DNA from: Anisodus tanguticus
Lineage: Eukaryota; Streptophyta; Magnoliopsida; Solanales; Solanaceae
Length of the DNA: 64,000 nt
Direction of reading: 5' to 3'
Assembly: GCA_034509755.1 (NCBI GenBank)
Contig: CM067541.1
Span: forward strand, 8,916,001 to 8,980,000
Shown here: piece after piece, positions 1-11,022 of the stretch
Layout: every line of letters starts with the position of its first letter
How positions within the stretch are numbered: the stretch's first letter is position 1
Made by a program: the position numbers and the translations under genes
The notes under the pieces: model-generated
Seen by the model: only the letters and a program-made list of their open reading frames with translations
Database searches by the model: none
Told to the model about the DNA's origin: nothing

Positions 1-339
1 CAAAAAATATCAGAAATTTGGAGACGGCAGATTAGTACCATGAATTCACAGATTATTGTCCAATAAATGTGGAGTATATTACCGTTACAGTAACAGATTA
101 TTCTGAATATAGTATACGTTAAAGAATGCAACTCAAATGCCGCTTGTAAACACTCAAGGACCTGGCTCTTCAAAGAATCATCTGTATGATTCACTTTCTA
201 AAAAAGATGAATATATCAAAAGTAAATCTCAGAGATTTTCTTCTAATAAGGTATTGAAACTTTTTGCAGAAGGGCGAGAATTATTGTCGAATGAACAAAT
301 AGGAACTAGGGAGTCTAAAAGAAAATATTCGGAATTCTA

Positions 340-3300
340 TCATCTAAAGGAGAACTGTATTTCCTCTAGCGATTTTCCTTTCGTCTCGGGTACCCAAATT
401 GCCACAAATGCCACGGTGAATGCACACACAATCGTATAAAGAGTGAAAGTTCCTGGTAAAGATGTAGAGGCATTAAGTCAGATCAACTAGCAACATGACC
501 ATGACCAACAATAAAGCGACACTTAGGTGCTCGTGAGCACTGAATAAAATGCAGGAGCAGGTATAAGGTGCTGGGATGCACAATTTTCACAGGCTGCATG
601 CAAATATTGACCAAAACATGTATTCTTTTACGCATGCACCATAAATGGAGGCTGCTAATCCCATATCCAATATTATTGCACGTTAATTATACTCACCGGG
701 TTCTGGATGGGTGTACAGTCAACCTCTATAACAACATCATTTGTCCCGATATATTTCGTCTGCTATAGTGAAATGTTGTTATAGAGAACACATAACATGA
801 AAGATCGGTTCGACAGAAAACATGGCTGTTATAGTTGTTATAAAGGATGGTTGTTATAGAGATGTTCAACTGTACGTGATTAGGTTGAGAGACCGAGAAA
901 CATACCTCCAGAGCTCCAAGCCAATAGCAGTGGTGCACTTGCTGTAATTACCCAGGAACAGAACCAATTGGCTAACGTTGCTACACTTCCAGCTAGGCCT
1001 TTGATCTTAACTGGAAGAATCTACAATACCGGATAGAAGGGGTTAACTCAAAAATTTGTATTCAAGAAATAGTAAGTATGAAATCTCAGGCCATCAACAT
1101 CCAACATTGTAATTTTTATATCAACTCCGAAAGGCTCGTACTAGGTTTTCTGATTCGTAGAGATAGGAACGTGTTGGATTCAGTGTTACCAGAGTTAAAA
1201 ACTAACAAGAAAAAGCAATAGCAAGTTATGTGATAAATGAAACGCAAGTACCTCAGACATTATGAGCCATGGAATGGGACCCATTCCAAGTGAAAATGCA
1301 ACAACCATCAACTGAAACGAAAAGTTGGGTAAACAAAAAATTAATTTTAAGGGGTGTTTTTCCAAGAGTCGCAAAGAATTTCTGCATCAAGTTGAGGACA
1401 TACCACAACACCAACTACTGATATTATACCCAGAATGCCATAGAGGGTAGAATCCGCGTCTACGAAACCCTGTTTGAATAATGATGCGCAAAAGAAGAGA
1501 AACATTTTAGGGCCAGAAGACTTTACAATAACAACAACATACACAATGTAGTCCCACAAGTGGGGTCTGGGGGGGGTAAGATGTACGCACATCTTACCCC
1601 TACCTTAGGGCCAGAAGACTTGGTTTTTCAAAAAATCAAAAGCAAGTTATAACTTGAGCTAAAAATACCTTCAGAAAGAATGCAACCGCGACAATAAGGA
1701 GACTAACAGCCATTCCAGCAGAGGAGACCTATAATAAAGCACTTCTCCTTTGTTAGGAAAAAGTTTTAAAACTACGTATATTAGTTACTATATTTCTTCA
1801 GAACTTACAATCAGTAAAAGCCTACGCCCAGTTTTATCAACCAGCCATGTAGCAATAGCAGTGGCAACAACCTAAAAAATGAAAAATCTTCTTCAGTTGT
1901 ATGTTAGCTACGAAGGAAATAGATCAATATATGACAGAAAAAAGAATAAGCAAACTTTCTGTATCAAGCGAACTAAGATTTGATCTGGACCTGGATAGCA
2001 CCAACACCAAAAGTTGCAGCATTACTTGAAGAAATCCCTGTTAAAGATACAACTAAATTAGATAGGCTCAAATCTGGTGAATTAACATATCAATCAATAA
2101 GAGAATTGAAGAAAAATATTAAGTTTCTTCAGTAGTTTCGGTTAAGGTTCTCCTCACACCAGCAAAAGGTTGTTAAAAGTAGGTTTCGATGCTTCACACA
2201 ACTGCATTTTGGCAGGACGGAACGCAATCAAACTAAGGATACTGAGAATCATAATGTTGCTTCTACCAAATACTTCATGACCTTTTTGGGGCTAGTTTCA
2301 TTTTTGGTCCGTCGGCCAAGATTAATTACGGGCGCTAGCCAAAATATACAAAACCTATACACTGATTATGTACATTAAATGTATATTACGTATACTTTGT
2401 GTGTACAATATGCATATTATATGTATATTTATACTTTATACACAAAACCTATAAATTTGCTGGCTATTATTCTTTTGAGCGGTCCAAAAATGTATTATCC
2501 CTTTTTTTACAGATAGAATACTTGGTACTTCCATCATTCTACAAAGGTAGAGAAATAGATTTCAATTAAAGTTATGAACATACCAGCAGATAGGAAAATG
2601 TTACTGGAATAGAAGATCACACCATTGGTTCCTCCTAATTGTTGCAGGACAAGCAGTCCAATGCCTATCTACAGGACGAAAAATTAAAAGATCTGATCAA
2701 AAGAATGGCATATGTAAACACAGTCATCTTCTGAAAACAGCACCAAACAAGAAATTACCATGAGAGGCAACCAATATCTTCTTTGTTTGAGATCTGCAAA
2801 ACGTATTGCTGACTTTCGGCTTGTGGATGCTACAGCCCTCTATACAAAACAGACATTTAATAGGACAATAAAATCCATATTGCAGGTAAGTAGTACCGTT
2901 CGTTCATGGTCTTTCAAGCAGCTGAATTACCTTAATTTCATTTACTTCAACGGAAATGTCAGTATCAAACCCCCGAAGAACTTGCAAAGAAGTTTCAAAA
3001 TCTTCTGTCAAGCCCATCTTGGCCTATGTCTCACAAAGAAAATCAAATGAGATTCTGCAACTAGAGCCTTCAAAGAACCACGGAAAATTACAGAACGGTG
3101 CTCACCAACCACCGAGGAGATTCTGGGATGAAAAATAGTCCAGGTATCAGTGCTAGGCAGGGCAGCGTTCCTGTGGCAGAAAATAATAGTTACTTAACAA
3201 GCAACTTTGGATTCTTTCCCATTTGAAAAGGCTAAAACACTCTGGTTCTTTAGTTTAATATACCTATTTTACCCTTAATGAGATGATTTATAGCCACACA

Positions 3301-6300
3301 AATATCTATGGCGTATTTGTAGACCACAAGTTTCAAAAGTCTTCTTTTATTTCTTAAATTCCGTGCCTAGTCAAACACCTTCACATAAATTCGGACGGAG
3401 TACTATATATCTTTGATCTTGTTTCGTTCTATCTTTTATCTTGTTACCATCATTTTCATACTACTTTAAATTTCTTGTCCGGGTCTGACCGTTTCACTTG
3501 CTTTGCTTGTGCCTATGCTTTGTCCTGAGCCGAGGGTCTTTCGGAAACAACCTCTCTACTTACCAAGGTAGAGGTAAGGTCTGCGTACAATCTACCCTCC
3601 CCAGACCCCACGTTGTGGGACTTCACTGGGTGTGTTGTTGTTGCTTGTTTCGTTCTATCACGACACAACCAGTAATACCAACTTTGCGGAAGAGGATATG
3701 CTAAATCAGTTAGCAAGGATGACAAATAATTGGACGATCAAGCTAGAACAACAACAACATACCTAGTGTAATCCCACAAGTGGGGTCTGGGGAGGGTAGG
3801 ATGTACACAGACCTTACCTCGACCTTTGCGGGTAGAGAGGTTTTCGATAGACCCTCGGCTCAAAAGAGATGTAAGATCAAGCTAGAACATATTCAATTTT
3901 TTTCCTCGAGGGCGTTTTTCTTAACTTATTAAGATAAGTTAGACCATGAATCAACAACCAATAGATGTATTGAGTACACAGAAACTTCTTGAGGTCGACT
4001 CATAATCCGCTCAACTGAACTTGAAAGACCAAGCAAACCTTGTGAAAATTAAAACTCGTTTTGAAGTCAAGACAAGTTCGAACATCCTATTAATTTGCTC
4101 TCAGTTCCTTTAGACCCCGAGTATAAAACACATCTCTGCTTGAAGGAAATTTGAGCTTCCATCGTATATGTGAGGAAGTTTTAAATGATACACAACAAAT
4201 ACCATTGAAATGAATACACAACTTTACAACTGTAAACTGTAGATCTAAACAGAGATCCTAAGAGAAATAATGATTTACCAAGAACAGCAAGCACCCTCCA
4301 ATTAACAAAAAGTCCTAGCAAATACGCCAACATGATCCCAATTGTAACAGAGAGCTGCATGATAGAAAAGTTAGAATATGATTTACTTAACAGGCATAAC
4401 CTCGAAACAGAATTAAGTCACTAGCTCACCTGGTTAACTGACCCCAGGGACCCTCTCAGATTTTGAGGTGCAATCTCCGCGATATATACAGGAACCTGAA
4501 ATAAGCATGAAAATGGGAAGCAACAAGTTTCTGAAACTTTTAAGATGTCCAATAAAACCCGTAAAAAATATCAAAGGAGAGGATTGGCAAATTTAATGTT
4601 TACCGTGTAAGAGATTATGCCAACTCCAAAACCTTCCAATAATCTTCCCATGTATAAGAAGGACAGATCCTAGATTCAATATCCAAGTCAAAAACGGAGA
4701 ATTATCTTAAAAATAAACTTTATCATTAACATCAAAACAGAATTATCTTACTGTGGCAAATGAGATGGAAAGCCAACCAATGATGTTAGGTATAGCAGCT
4801 ATCATTAAAGACTGCAAGTAGGATGAAAAAGGTTTGAGTATCCACTTGTGCAAAACGGGCAAGTAGATGAAAAGGATGATAAAAGATCTAGAGCTCTATT
4901 GATGCCATAAACTTACCCCTTTTCGTCCGATGTACTCGGCAATTTGACCACTAGATATTGCCCCGACCATAGCACCCACATTAGATAAAGAACCGAATAA
5001 CGAGAACTAAAAAGATTAACTTTAGTCAGCAATTGCTCTCATGTAATAAATCGAATTATATAAAGCAAGAATGACCCGTACCTCAGAAACAGTGAGCTTC
5101 AGATCTTTCATTATAGCAGTTTGTGTAGGCGAAGAAAAACCAGACTACAACAACATCAACCCAGAAAAGAACAAAAAAAGGAAAGATCAAACAGTGATAT
5201 ATGCACATAAATACAGAGATACACTAAAAAAACTGGAATTTCAACATCTAGAATTACTACACGTTTAGGTCAGAAAATGCCATAACAAATTGTAATCCCA
5301 ATAAAGAAGCGACCTTTTAGCCAATTGATCTCTTTATCACTTAAAAGAAAGTCCAAAGTTTATTTTCATTCCCATACCACCCAAGAAAGTTCAGACTACA
5401 TAAGGGAATCTTCAATCTCTAGAATTGCAACAGATTTATGTTACAAGGATGCAAATTAAAATTCCAATAAAGACTCAACCTTTTAGCGAAATTGATCTCT
5501 TTATCACTTAAAAAGAAAGATACAAAGTTCATATTCATTCCTATACCAGCCAAGAAAGTGCAGACTACATAAGGCAAACTTCAATCTCTAAATTAACTAC
5601 AGATTTAAGTTATCAAGAACGCCAATAAAGACTGACCTTCTAGCCAAATGATCCCTTTATCTTATTTTTTTGTTTTGGTAACTATCAACTTTATTCATTA
5701 CCGAAGTAAGTCTGTACAAATCCAGCAAGCCACACACAGGCTGCTGATCTCTCCTACTCTAATCAACATTCCTCTATGTACTACTCTATACTTAAATTGA
5801 TCACTTTATCACTTAAAAGAAAAGTACAAAATTTCTTTTTCATTCTCCTTCCAAGAAAGTGCAAACTATATAAGGAAAACTCAAATCTCTTCAATTGCTA
5901 CAGATTAAGGTAAAAAGAATGCCAATAAAGGCTCCACCTTTTAGCAAAATTGATCCCTTTTACCACTAAACAAGAAGGTAGAACACTTCATTCTCAATCA
6001 AACTTATCATCTCTAAGGAAATTGCAATATGTCAACATATAGTTAAAGGAGAGAAGAATTCGAATAAGAGAACTTCAATCTCTAGAATTACTACAGATTT
6101 AGGTTACATGAATGCCAATAAAGACTCAACCTTTTAGCCAAATTGATCCCTTTTACCACTAAAAAGGAAAATTAGAACACTTCATTCTCCTTCAAACTTA
6201 TCACCTTTAAGGAAATCGCTGTTTGTCAATAGATAATTCAGAATTACTATAGATTTAGGTTAACAAGAATGCCAATAAAGATTTGACGTTTTAGATAAAT

Positions 6301-7090
6301 TGATCCCTTTTACCACAAAAAAAGAAAGCAAAGCACTTCATTCTCATTCAAATTAATCATCTTTAGGGAAATTGCAGCTTCAACAGATATTCAAACATAT
6401 TGTCAAAGCAGAGAACTTCAATCTCTATTAATTACTACAGATTTAAGTTAACAAGAATGCCAATAAAGACTCAAATCTTTTAGCCAAATTGATCCCTTTT
6501 ACCACTAAACAAGAAATTTCAGCTTGTCAATAGATATTCAAACATATAGTCAAAGCATTTGAATGAGAAAACTTAAGAGAACTTCCATCTCTAGCATTCC
6601 TACATATTTAAGTTAACAAGAATGTCAATCAAGACTCAAACCTTTTTTAGCCAAATTTATCAATTTTAAGGAAATTACAGTTAGTCAAAGCCATTAAAGA
6701 CTCAACCTTTTAGCCTTACCACTAAAACAGAAAAGCAAAACACTTCAATCTTATCCAAATTCATCATCATTAACAAAAAATGCAGTCTATCAACAGATAT
6801 TCAAACATATATTCAAACTATAGAAAAGAAATAAATTGAAAAAATGGATATATATATATATATATATATACATACATACATACAGTGAAACCAAACTGGA
6901 TGGGACCCAAAGCAACAATGATAACACAAGCAAGAACTGAAATAGAGCTATCACGCATCATCACTTGAGAAGAACCCAACATGCTTGATGTTTGTGCTGA
7001 ACCCATACGATACCAACTTCCAGTATGCAAAAATGGTTTCCTTAGATCCCCACCTTTCCCATCTTCATTATTTTCTTCTCTAAAACTCAT
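340..7090 (-). CDS. ERDL6: ERD6-like vacuolar monosaccharide transporter (ERDL6-type), 18 exons
   Basis: Spliced CDS, exons from 5' to 3' on the minus strand: 7090-6884, 5144-5082, 5006-4917, 4811-4752, 4669-4604, 4495-4430, 4354-4279, 3170-3106, 3023-2931, 2839-2759, 2668-2584, 2037-1991, 1871-1809, 1728-1669, 1469-1404, 1311-1252, 1020-906, 452-340. All junctions are GT/AG, all phases close, and the sum is 1476 bp or 491 aa plus TGA; Arabidopsis ERDL6 is about 487 aa. Sugar-porter hallmarks are visible: EYIGRKG in exon 3, PESPRW at the end of exon 8, DKTGRR in exon 13, GPIPWLIMSE in exon 16 and PETKG in the last exon. The N-terminus carries GSWYRMGS and then the first membrane helix ending GPIQFGFT; twelve membrane helices are expected for the family. 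Known role of the family: proton-coupled export of glucose from the vacuole to the cytosol. The start is the first ATG of the conserved MSFREE N-terminus. Introns 1, 7 and 14 carry repeats, but no exon is damaged. Confidence 0.95.
1507..1621 (-). mobile_element. 5'-truncated SINE/LINE tail with 17-bp target duplication, intron 14
   Basis: An 81-bp insert (1524-1604) reads on the minus strand as the 3' end of a Solanaceae TS-like SINE: a GTAAGATGTGCGTACATC-like block, a cccagaccccacttgtggg block and a TTG-rich tail. It is bounded by perfect 17-bp copies of ttagggccagaagactt at 1507-1523 and 1605-1621, the signature of target-primed insertion. It lies between the exon at 1728-1669 and the exon at 1469-1404. 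Confidence 0.8.
3220..3402. mobile_element. Partial Stowaway-like MITE in intron 7 of the sugar transporter
   Basis: The stretch 'tgagatgatttatagccaca...caaatatctatgg...' matches the interior of the MITE at 10409-10636, and it ends in 'cggacggagta', the standard Stowaway-type end next to TA. The other terminal repeat is not evident, so the copy is truncated or strongly diverged. Confidence 0.5.
3418..3659 (+). mobile_element. TS-like SINE or LINE 3' end with 16-bp target duplication
   Basis: Insert 3434-3643, plus strand, opposite to the host gene. It contains 'gagccgagggtctttcgga', 'ggtagaggtaaggtctgcg', 'ccctccccagaccccac' and a (TTG)n tail, which is the widespread 3' module of Solanaceae TS SINEs and, as I recall, of related RTE-type LINEs. 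The 16-bp direct repeat cttgtttcgttctatc flanks it at 3418-3433 and 3644-3659. No clear tRNA head is seen, so a short truncated LINE is an alternative. Confidence 0.8.
3745..3866 (-). mobile_element. Second TS-like SINE tail, opposite orientation
   Basis: Same 3' module as the element just upstream but inverted: it begins with CAACAACAAC and runs through 'cccacaagtggggtctgggg' to 'tcgatagaccctcggctc'. It lies about 100 bp from the plus-strand copy in the same intron, so the two can pair as an inverted repeat in the pre-mRNA. Confidence 0.75.
5237..6790. repeat. Degenerate ~170-bp minisatellite filling intron 1 of the sugar transporter
   Basis: Roughly nine imperfect copies of a 160-190 bp unit follow one another. 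Each has a block like 'ctacagatttaggtta', then 'gaatgccaataaagact', then 'ccttttagccaaattgat' and a 'tttaccactaaa' or 'tttatcacttaaa' block. Copies start near 5240, 5415, 5585, 5885, 6077, 6240, 6420 and 6587, with a partial one at 6690. One unit is interrupted near 5660-5790 by unrelated sequence. The array lies wholly between exons 1 and 2 and accounts for most of that 1.74-kb intron. Confidence 0.8.
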
Positions 7091-8155
7091 GTTTTTGCTG
7101 ACCCTTTTGGTTAAAGTTCAAGAAGTACCCCAGATGGGATTTACTAGTAATAGATCAGACACAAGAAGTTCTTGTTATTCAAACATTGATATGTTCCAAT
7201 TTAGCAAAATTATTTTCGGTGTTTGTTTGTCGTTTTAACTTTTTAATGTGAGCGAGGTGCTGAAGAAGACTTGTTACAGAGAGATGATTAGGGGTGGGCA
7301 AAAAATCAGCACAACCAAAAAAACCGAAACGTTTTTTACTTTTTGAAAAACGTAATCGAATTAGTATTTAGTCATTCTTTTCGATTTTTTAATTTTAGAT
7401 ACGAATCGAATCGAAAAACTGAATTAAATATATATATATTTTTATTTTTTATTTTAGGTACTACTATCTCTTGAATCATAGTCATTGAAGCTAATCTATC
7501 AAGTTTTTATGTAAGTGGCATGAACTTGATTAACATATCACGGAAGCATTGACATAAAATGTAACGAGAAAAAGTAGTTGTAAATTGATAAAACTTTAAA
7601 TGGTCATAACACTGCGCTCGGATGTCCGTTTTACCCGATATTTTTTTTATAATGCGTATTTTTTCGAGACGGGGCCGGTGGCTCAACCAATTTTTAGAAA
7701 AACGTCCGTTTTTCCAATCAATTTGTGTTTTCCCCCAAATCAATTTCTAATTTTTCTTTTCTTTAGTAAACATCTCACAATACACAATAGATTTCAACGT
7801 CGAAATTTCATGATAGTGTAGGTGTGAATGTCAATTTCAGTTTTGGAAATTTAATTTTAAAAAATAAAATAAAAATTCTCCGACCCGACCCGTCCCACTA
7901 GAAAAAACCGATATAATCCGATACGTTCGGCATATAAACCGAACATATTGATTTTTTTTTTAAAAAAAAAAGTTATATTCGATTCATATTTTTCGGATAC
8001 AAAATCGAACCGAACCGATATACGTCCACCCCTAGAGATGATATTATAGTAGGAGTAAATCTAGCATATTAGGACTATGATTTAGGTTGTAATAAGATGA
8101 AGAAAAATGACAAAATGGTCCCTTATGGTTGGTAGTAGGTTCAAAATATAGTATT
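7005..8155. repeat. Tandem duplication copy A: promoter and first 28 codons of the transporter, split by a hAT element
   Basis: 7005-7288 plus 8043 to about 8155 is a near copy of about 8301-8710. It includes the real start codon (7090-7088) and the region directly upstream of it. The hAT element at 7289-8034 splits this copy; the other copy lacks it and shows the empty-site structure. The shared tail reads 'gtaaatctagcatattagga' in both copies. Confidence 0.85.
7281..8042. mobile_element. Non-autonomous hAT-type element with 8-bp target duplication
   Basis: The element at 7289-8034 (746 bp) starts TAGGGGTGGGC and ends GTCCACCCCTA (imperfect terminal inverted repeats). It is flanked by perfect 8-bp copies of gagatgat at 7281-7288 and 8035-8042, and 8-bp duplications are the hAT hallmark. 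The subterminal parts are rich in CGAATCGAA/AACCGAA motifs. No transposase frame is visible. It sits about 200 bp upstream of the sugar-transporter start codon, so it probably lies in the promoter or 5' leader. Confidence 0.85.
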
Positions 8156-8300
8156 TTTGTTCTTCAGATTAGGGTTATCGGCAGGTTCGGTTCAATTTAT
8201 TAATTTTTGATTTGTAAATATGCTTAATTAATAACTAAACAGATATTTGTTATCGGTTTATCATTTTTCGATCTTAACAATTTGATTTTCGATTTAACCA

Positions 8301-8710
8301 ATACGATACCAACTTCCCGTATGCAAAAATGGTTTCCTTAGATCCCCTCCACCTCTTCTCTCCCATCTTCATTATATTCTTCTCTAAAACTCATTTTTTT
8401 TCAAGACCCTTTTGGTTAAAGTTCAAGAATTCAAGCACCCCAGATGGGATATACTAGTAATAGATCAGATGCAAGAAGTTCTTGTTATTCAAACATTGAT
8501 ATGTTTCAATTTAGCAAACTTATTTTCGGTGTTTGTTCGTCGTTTTAAGGTGACAGGTATTGCTGAAGAAGACTTGTTAGAGAGAGAGATGAAGATATCA
8601 TATCTAGTACATAGTAGTAAATCTAGCATATTAGGACTATGATTTAGGCTGTAATAAGATGGTGAAAATGACAAAATGTTCCCTTATATTTGGTAGCAGG
8701 TTCAAAATAG
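8301..8710 (-). pseudogene. Tandem duplication copy B: truncated start of the sugar transporter
   Basis: Second copy of the promoter and exon-1 start. On the minus strand an ATG at 8394-8392 begins a frame matching the first residues of the true protein (MSFREE), but after about 18 codons it reaches TAA, and the homology to exon 1 ends at 8301. It is a dead N-terminal fragment. It lies upstream of the intact gene in the direction of transcription, so it could act as an alternative promoter or an upstream ORF. Confidence 0.75.
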
Positions 8711-8780
8711 ATATGTTGTTTCTTTAAATTTGTTAAAAAATAGCATTTTTTGTCTCCATCAAATATTTAGCAAACTTGGT

Positions 8781-9076
8781 TTGTTAATTTTTTTCTTATC
8801 TTTTTATTTAATAAAAATTGCGAAAAAGAGTTTTACTCAAAAACGCTAGAAAAGTTTCGTCAAATCGTAGAAATTGAAACACAAAAAGTTGTACAAGACG
8901 CAAAAAAAAGTATATAAAACTAACATATTTGTTAATTTTTTTCTTATCTTTTTATTTAATAAAAATTGCGAAAAAGAGTTTTACTCAAAAACACTAGAAA
9001 AGTTTCGTCAAATCGTAGAAATTGAAACACAAAAAGTTGTACAAGACGCAAAAAAAAAGTATATAAAACTAACATA
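8781..9076. repeat. 148-bp tandem duplication
   Basis: Two almost identical 148-bp copies, 8781-8928 and 8929-9076. Each contains 'taataaaaattgcgaaaaag', 'gctagaaaagtttcgtcaaa' or its one-base variant, and 'gttgtacaagacgcaaaaaa'. Differences are a single substitution and A-run length, so the duplication is recent. No gene is seen in it. Confidence 0.9.
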
Positions 9077-9224
9077 AATTACATGTACTAGACGATAGAA
9101 AAGACCAAAAATAGCAAACACTGCAAAAATTGTATCAAATGTGAGTTTCTGCTAAATCCTTCTTTCGTAATTCCCATCAAATCTAACATATTAAATTTGC
9201 TAAACATTTTGAAGGATAATAAAC

Positions 9225-9340
9225 ACGCAAGGGTTTGGTTGAGTGGTTGGGAGATGGGTAACCCATGTGGGAGACCCGGGATCGAATCCAGCCTTCGTCT
9301 ACTACTCCAACTAGGAGCTCGTTGCATGGGGCATGCCTAG
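9225..9340 (+). mobile_element. tRNA-like SINE head or tRNA-derived fragment
   Basis: TGGTTGAGTGGTTGG resembles a pol III A box, and GGGATCGAATCC about 45 bp downstream resembles a B box. The sequence does not fold into a complete cloverleaf with an acceptor stem, so it is read as a tRNA-derived SINE 5' region rather than a tRNA gene. Its 3' end is not defined. Confidence 0.5.
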
Positions 9341-10204
9341 TATGATTTACATTTCTTGTATGGTTTGTGAGCTATTGCACAGTAAGAAGATTACAATAGA
9401 GTGTTCACCACAGAGTGCTAACCCGAAGGACAGAGGCTGTGACAGAATCACCGACATCCCCCCCCCCCTTTCTCTCCCCCTTTTAACTTCACCGTTATTT
9501 TCCTTCTTCCTCCGCCAACCACAACCGTTATTTTTTTCTTCATCCGCCAACCAAGACCACAACACCCCACACTGCTCGTCGGATCTTGAAGCTCACGGTA
9601 GCCAGAGGAGCCTCCTCATCCGGTGGCTCTCTCTTGAAGCTTGTGGCCGAAAGACAAGTTTTCGAACACCTCCCGCTAGATCTGTGTCGCCGGAGTTCAT
9701 ATAAACGTCGTGAAATCATCAGATCTACGATCATTTGGGACAAGTATGGCCGAATAAACTGGCGGTCTCCAATTTTTATCCGATAATCCTTGTCTGTGTT
9801 TAAATAGTGTATAATAACGGTATAATATGTGCATCATTAGTGTGTATACATTATACACTAATTATATAATTATATATATTTATTATAGATAAATTATACA
9901 ACAATGATATATTTTCTATACACATACTATAGGGATACATATTCTATATAATAATAATAATAATATATATTTATACGTACGATACATTTTCTATACATAT
10001 ACAGTAGGGATACATATTCTATACAACAATGATACAGTTTCTACACATTTCTGGAATTAGCTTTAAAATGGTTACAAAATAAAATTATCTTAAAAAAGCT
10101 AAAAATGTCCATTAAGTTTCTTGGGCCATCCGATGTCAATAATTTCACCCGGATGGCCATTTATGTCTTTGTCCCGATAAAATTAGCTCATGAAAATACT
10201 TCTC
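9341..10204. other. Intergenic, no gene recognised; AT-rich with short repeats
   Basis: 9341-9790 has open frames on both strands over a C-rich/GGAG-rich composition, but none resembles a known protein or shows splice structure. 9790-10060 is an AT-rich stretch with two copies of a 'tagggatacatattctata' unit and short ATA runs. Confidence 0.5.
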
Positions 10205-10830
10205 TTAATCCGTTCAAGATTGGCTGATCATTGACCCACCCGTTTATTAGCTCAGCTCATTTCAATCCAACTCATTTCAGCCCAAAAATAATTGGGTTGA
10301 TATGCAAACCACATTGACTCATGAGAAATCTTGTCAAAATATTTTCAAAAAGATTTTTTTATATGTTATACATAGTCATAATAAAATAAATAATAATTTT
10401 ATTGTGTACTACTTTGTCCGTCCCAAAAAGATTGTCTTACTTTTCTTATTAGTTTGTCCTAGTAAGATTGACACATTTCTATATTTAGACACAATCTAAT
10501 TACTTTATGAGATGATTTACTGTCACACAAATATTTAAGGCTTGTTTTGGACCACACATTTCAAAAGTCTTCCTATATTTCATAAAAATTGTGTCAAGTC
10601 AAACTAAGACAATCCTTTTTTTTTAGAAGGAGGGAGTAAGAGATTATAAAAGAACAAACAGAGAAATTAAAATTTAGTAAGAATTGGGTGGGTTGAGTTA
10701 TGATCTGCTTTTCAACCCATTTCAGCTACAAGTAACTTTTGGCGGATTAATAACTCGCTTATTTATTAACTCAACACATTTTGACTCACCCAAATCCGAC
10801 TAAATTCGCCCATTTAATACCCCTATGTTA
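10205..10830. mobile_element. Possible hAT-like remnant hosting a nested MITE
   Basis: The sequences on both sides of the MITE at 10409-10636 resemble each other in inverted orientation: 'cagctcatttcaatccaact' on the left against 'tgggttgagttatgatctgc' on the right. The right side ends in 'atttaatacccctatg', like the TAGGGG-type ends of plant hAT elements. I could not define the left end or a target duplication. Confidence 0.3.
10407..10638. mobile_element. Stowaway-like MITE
   Basis: 228-bp element (10409-10636) with inverted ends: left ctactttgtccgtcccaaaa, and right ending 'agaaggagggag' next to TA. Flanking TA dinucleotides at 10407-10408 and 10637-10638 are the expected target duplication. 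Internal 'aagattgtctta' on the left pairs with 'taagacaatc' on the right. Confidence 0.75.
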
Positions 10831-11022
10831 TAATTTAGTGCTATTATAGGTTTCTCTTAGCTTAGAGTATGTTCATGGAACTTACACTTTATTGTTTACT
10901 TTGAATTGGCAATTGACCTTATAAGGGTCTGGTATTGTTGTCTAGGAATAAGAACATGAAATACGAACTTTCTTCTTTTTAATTTTATTATATGACTAAT
11001 AAAAATGTTCTTATGTTTTATT

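Noticed and set aside
137..439. Plus-strand 100-aa open frame
   Set aside because: It overlaps the last exon of the transporter in antisense and matches nothing; the minus-strand reading ends in the conserved PETKG/QFSFR terminus.
3001..3030. Apparent in-frame TAG just before AKMG in exon 9 of the sugar transporter
   Set aside because: The TAG is the AG of a splice acceptor (…CATAG before GCC AAG ATG). With it, exon 8 ends at PESPRWL and phases close, so the gene is intact.
9236..9300. Possible tRNA gene
   Set aside because: A- and B-box-like sequences are present but no complete acceptor and anticodon stems; treated as a SINE head.
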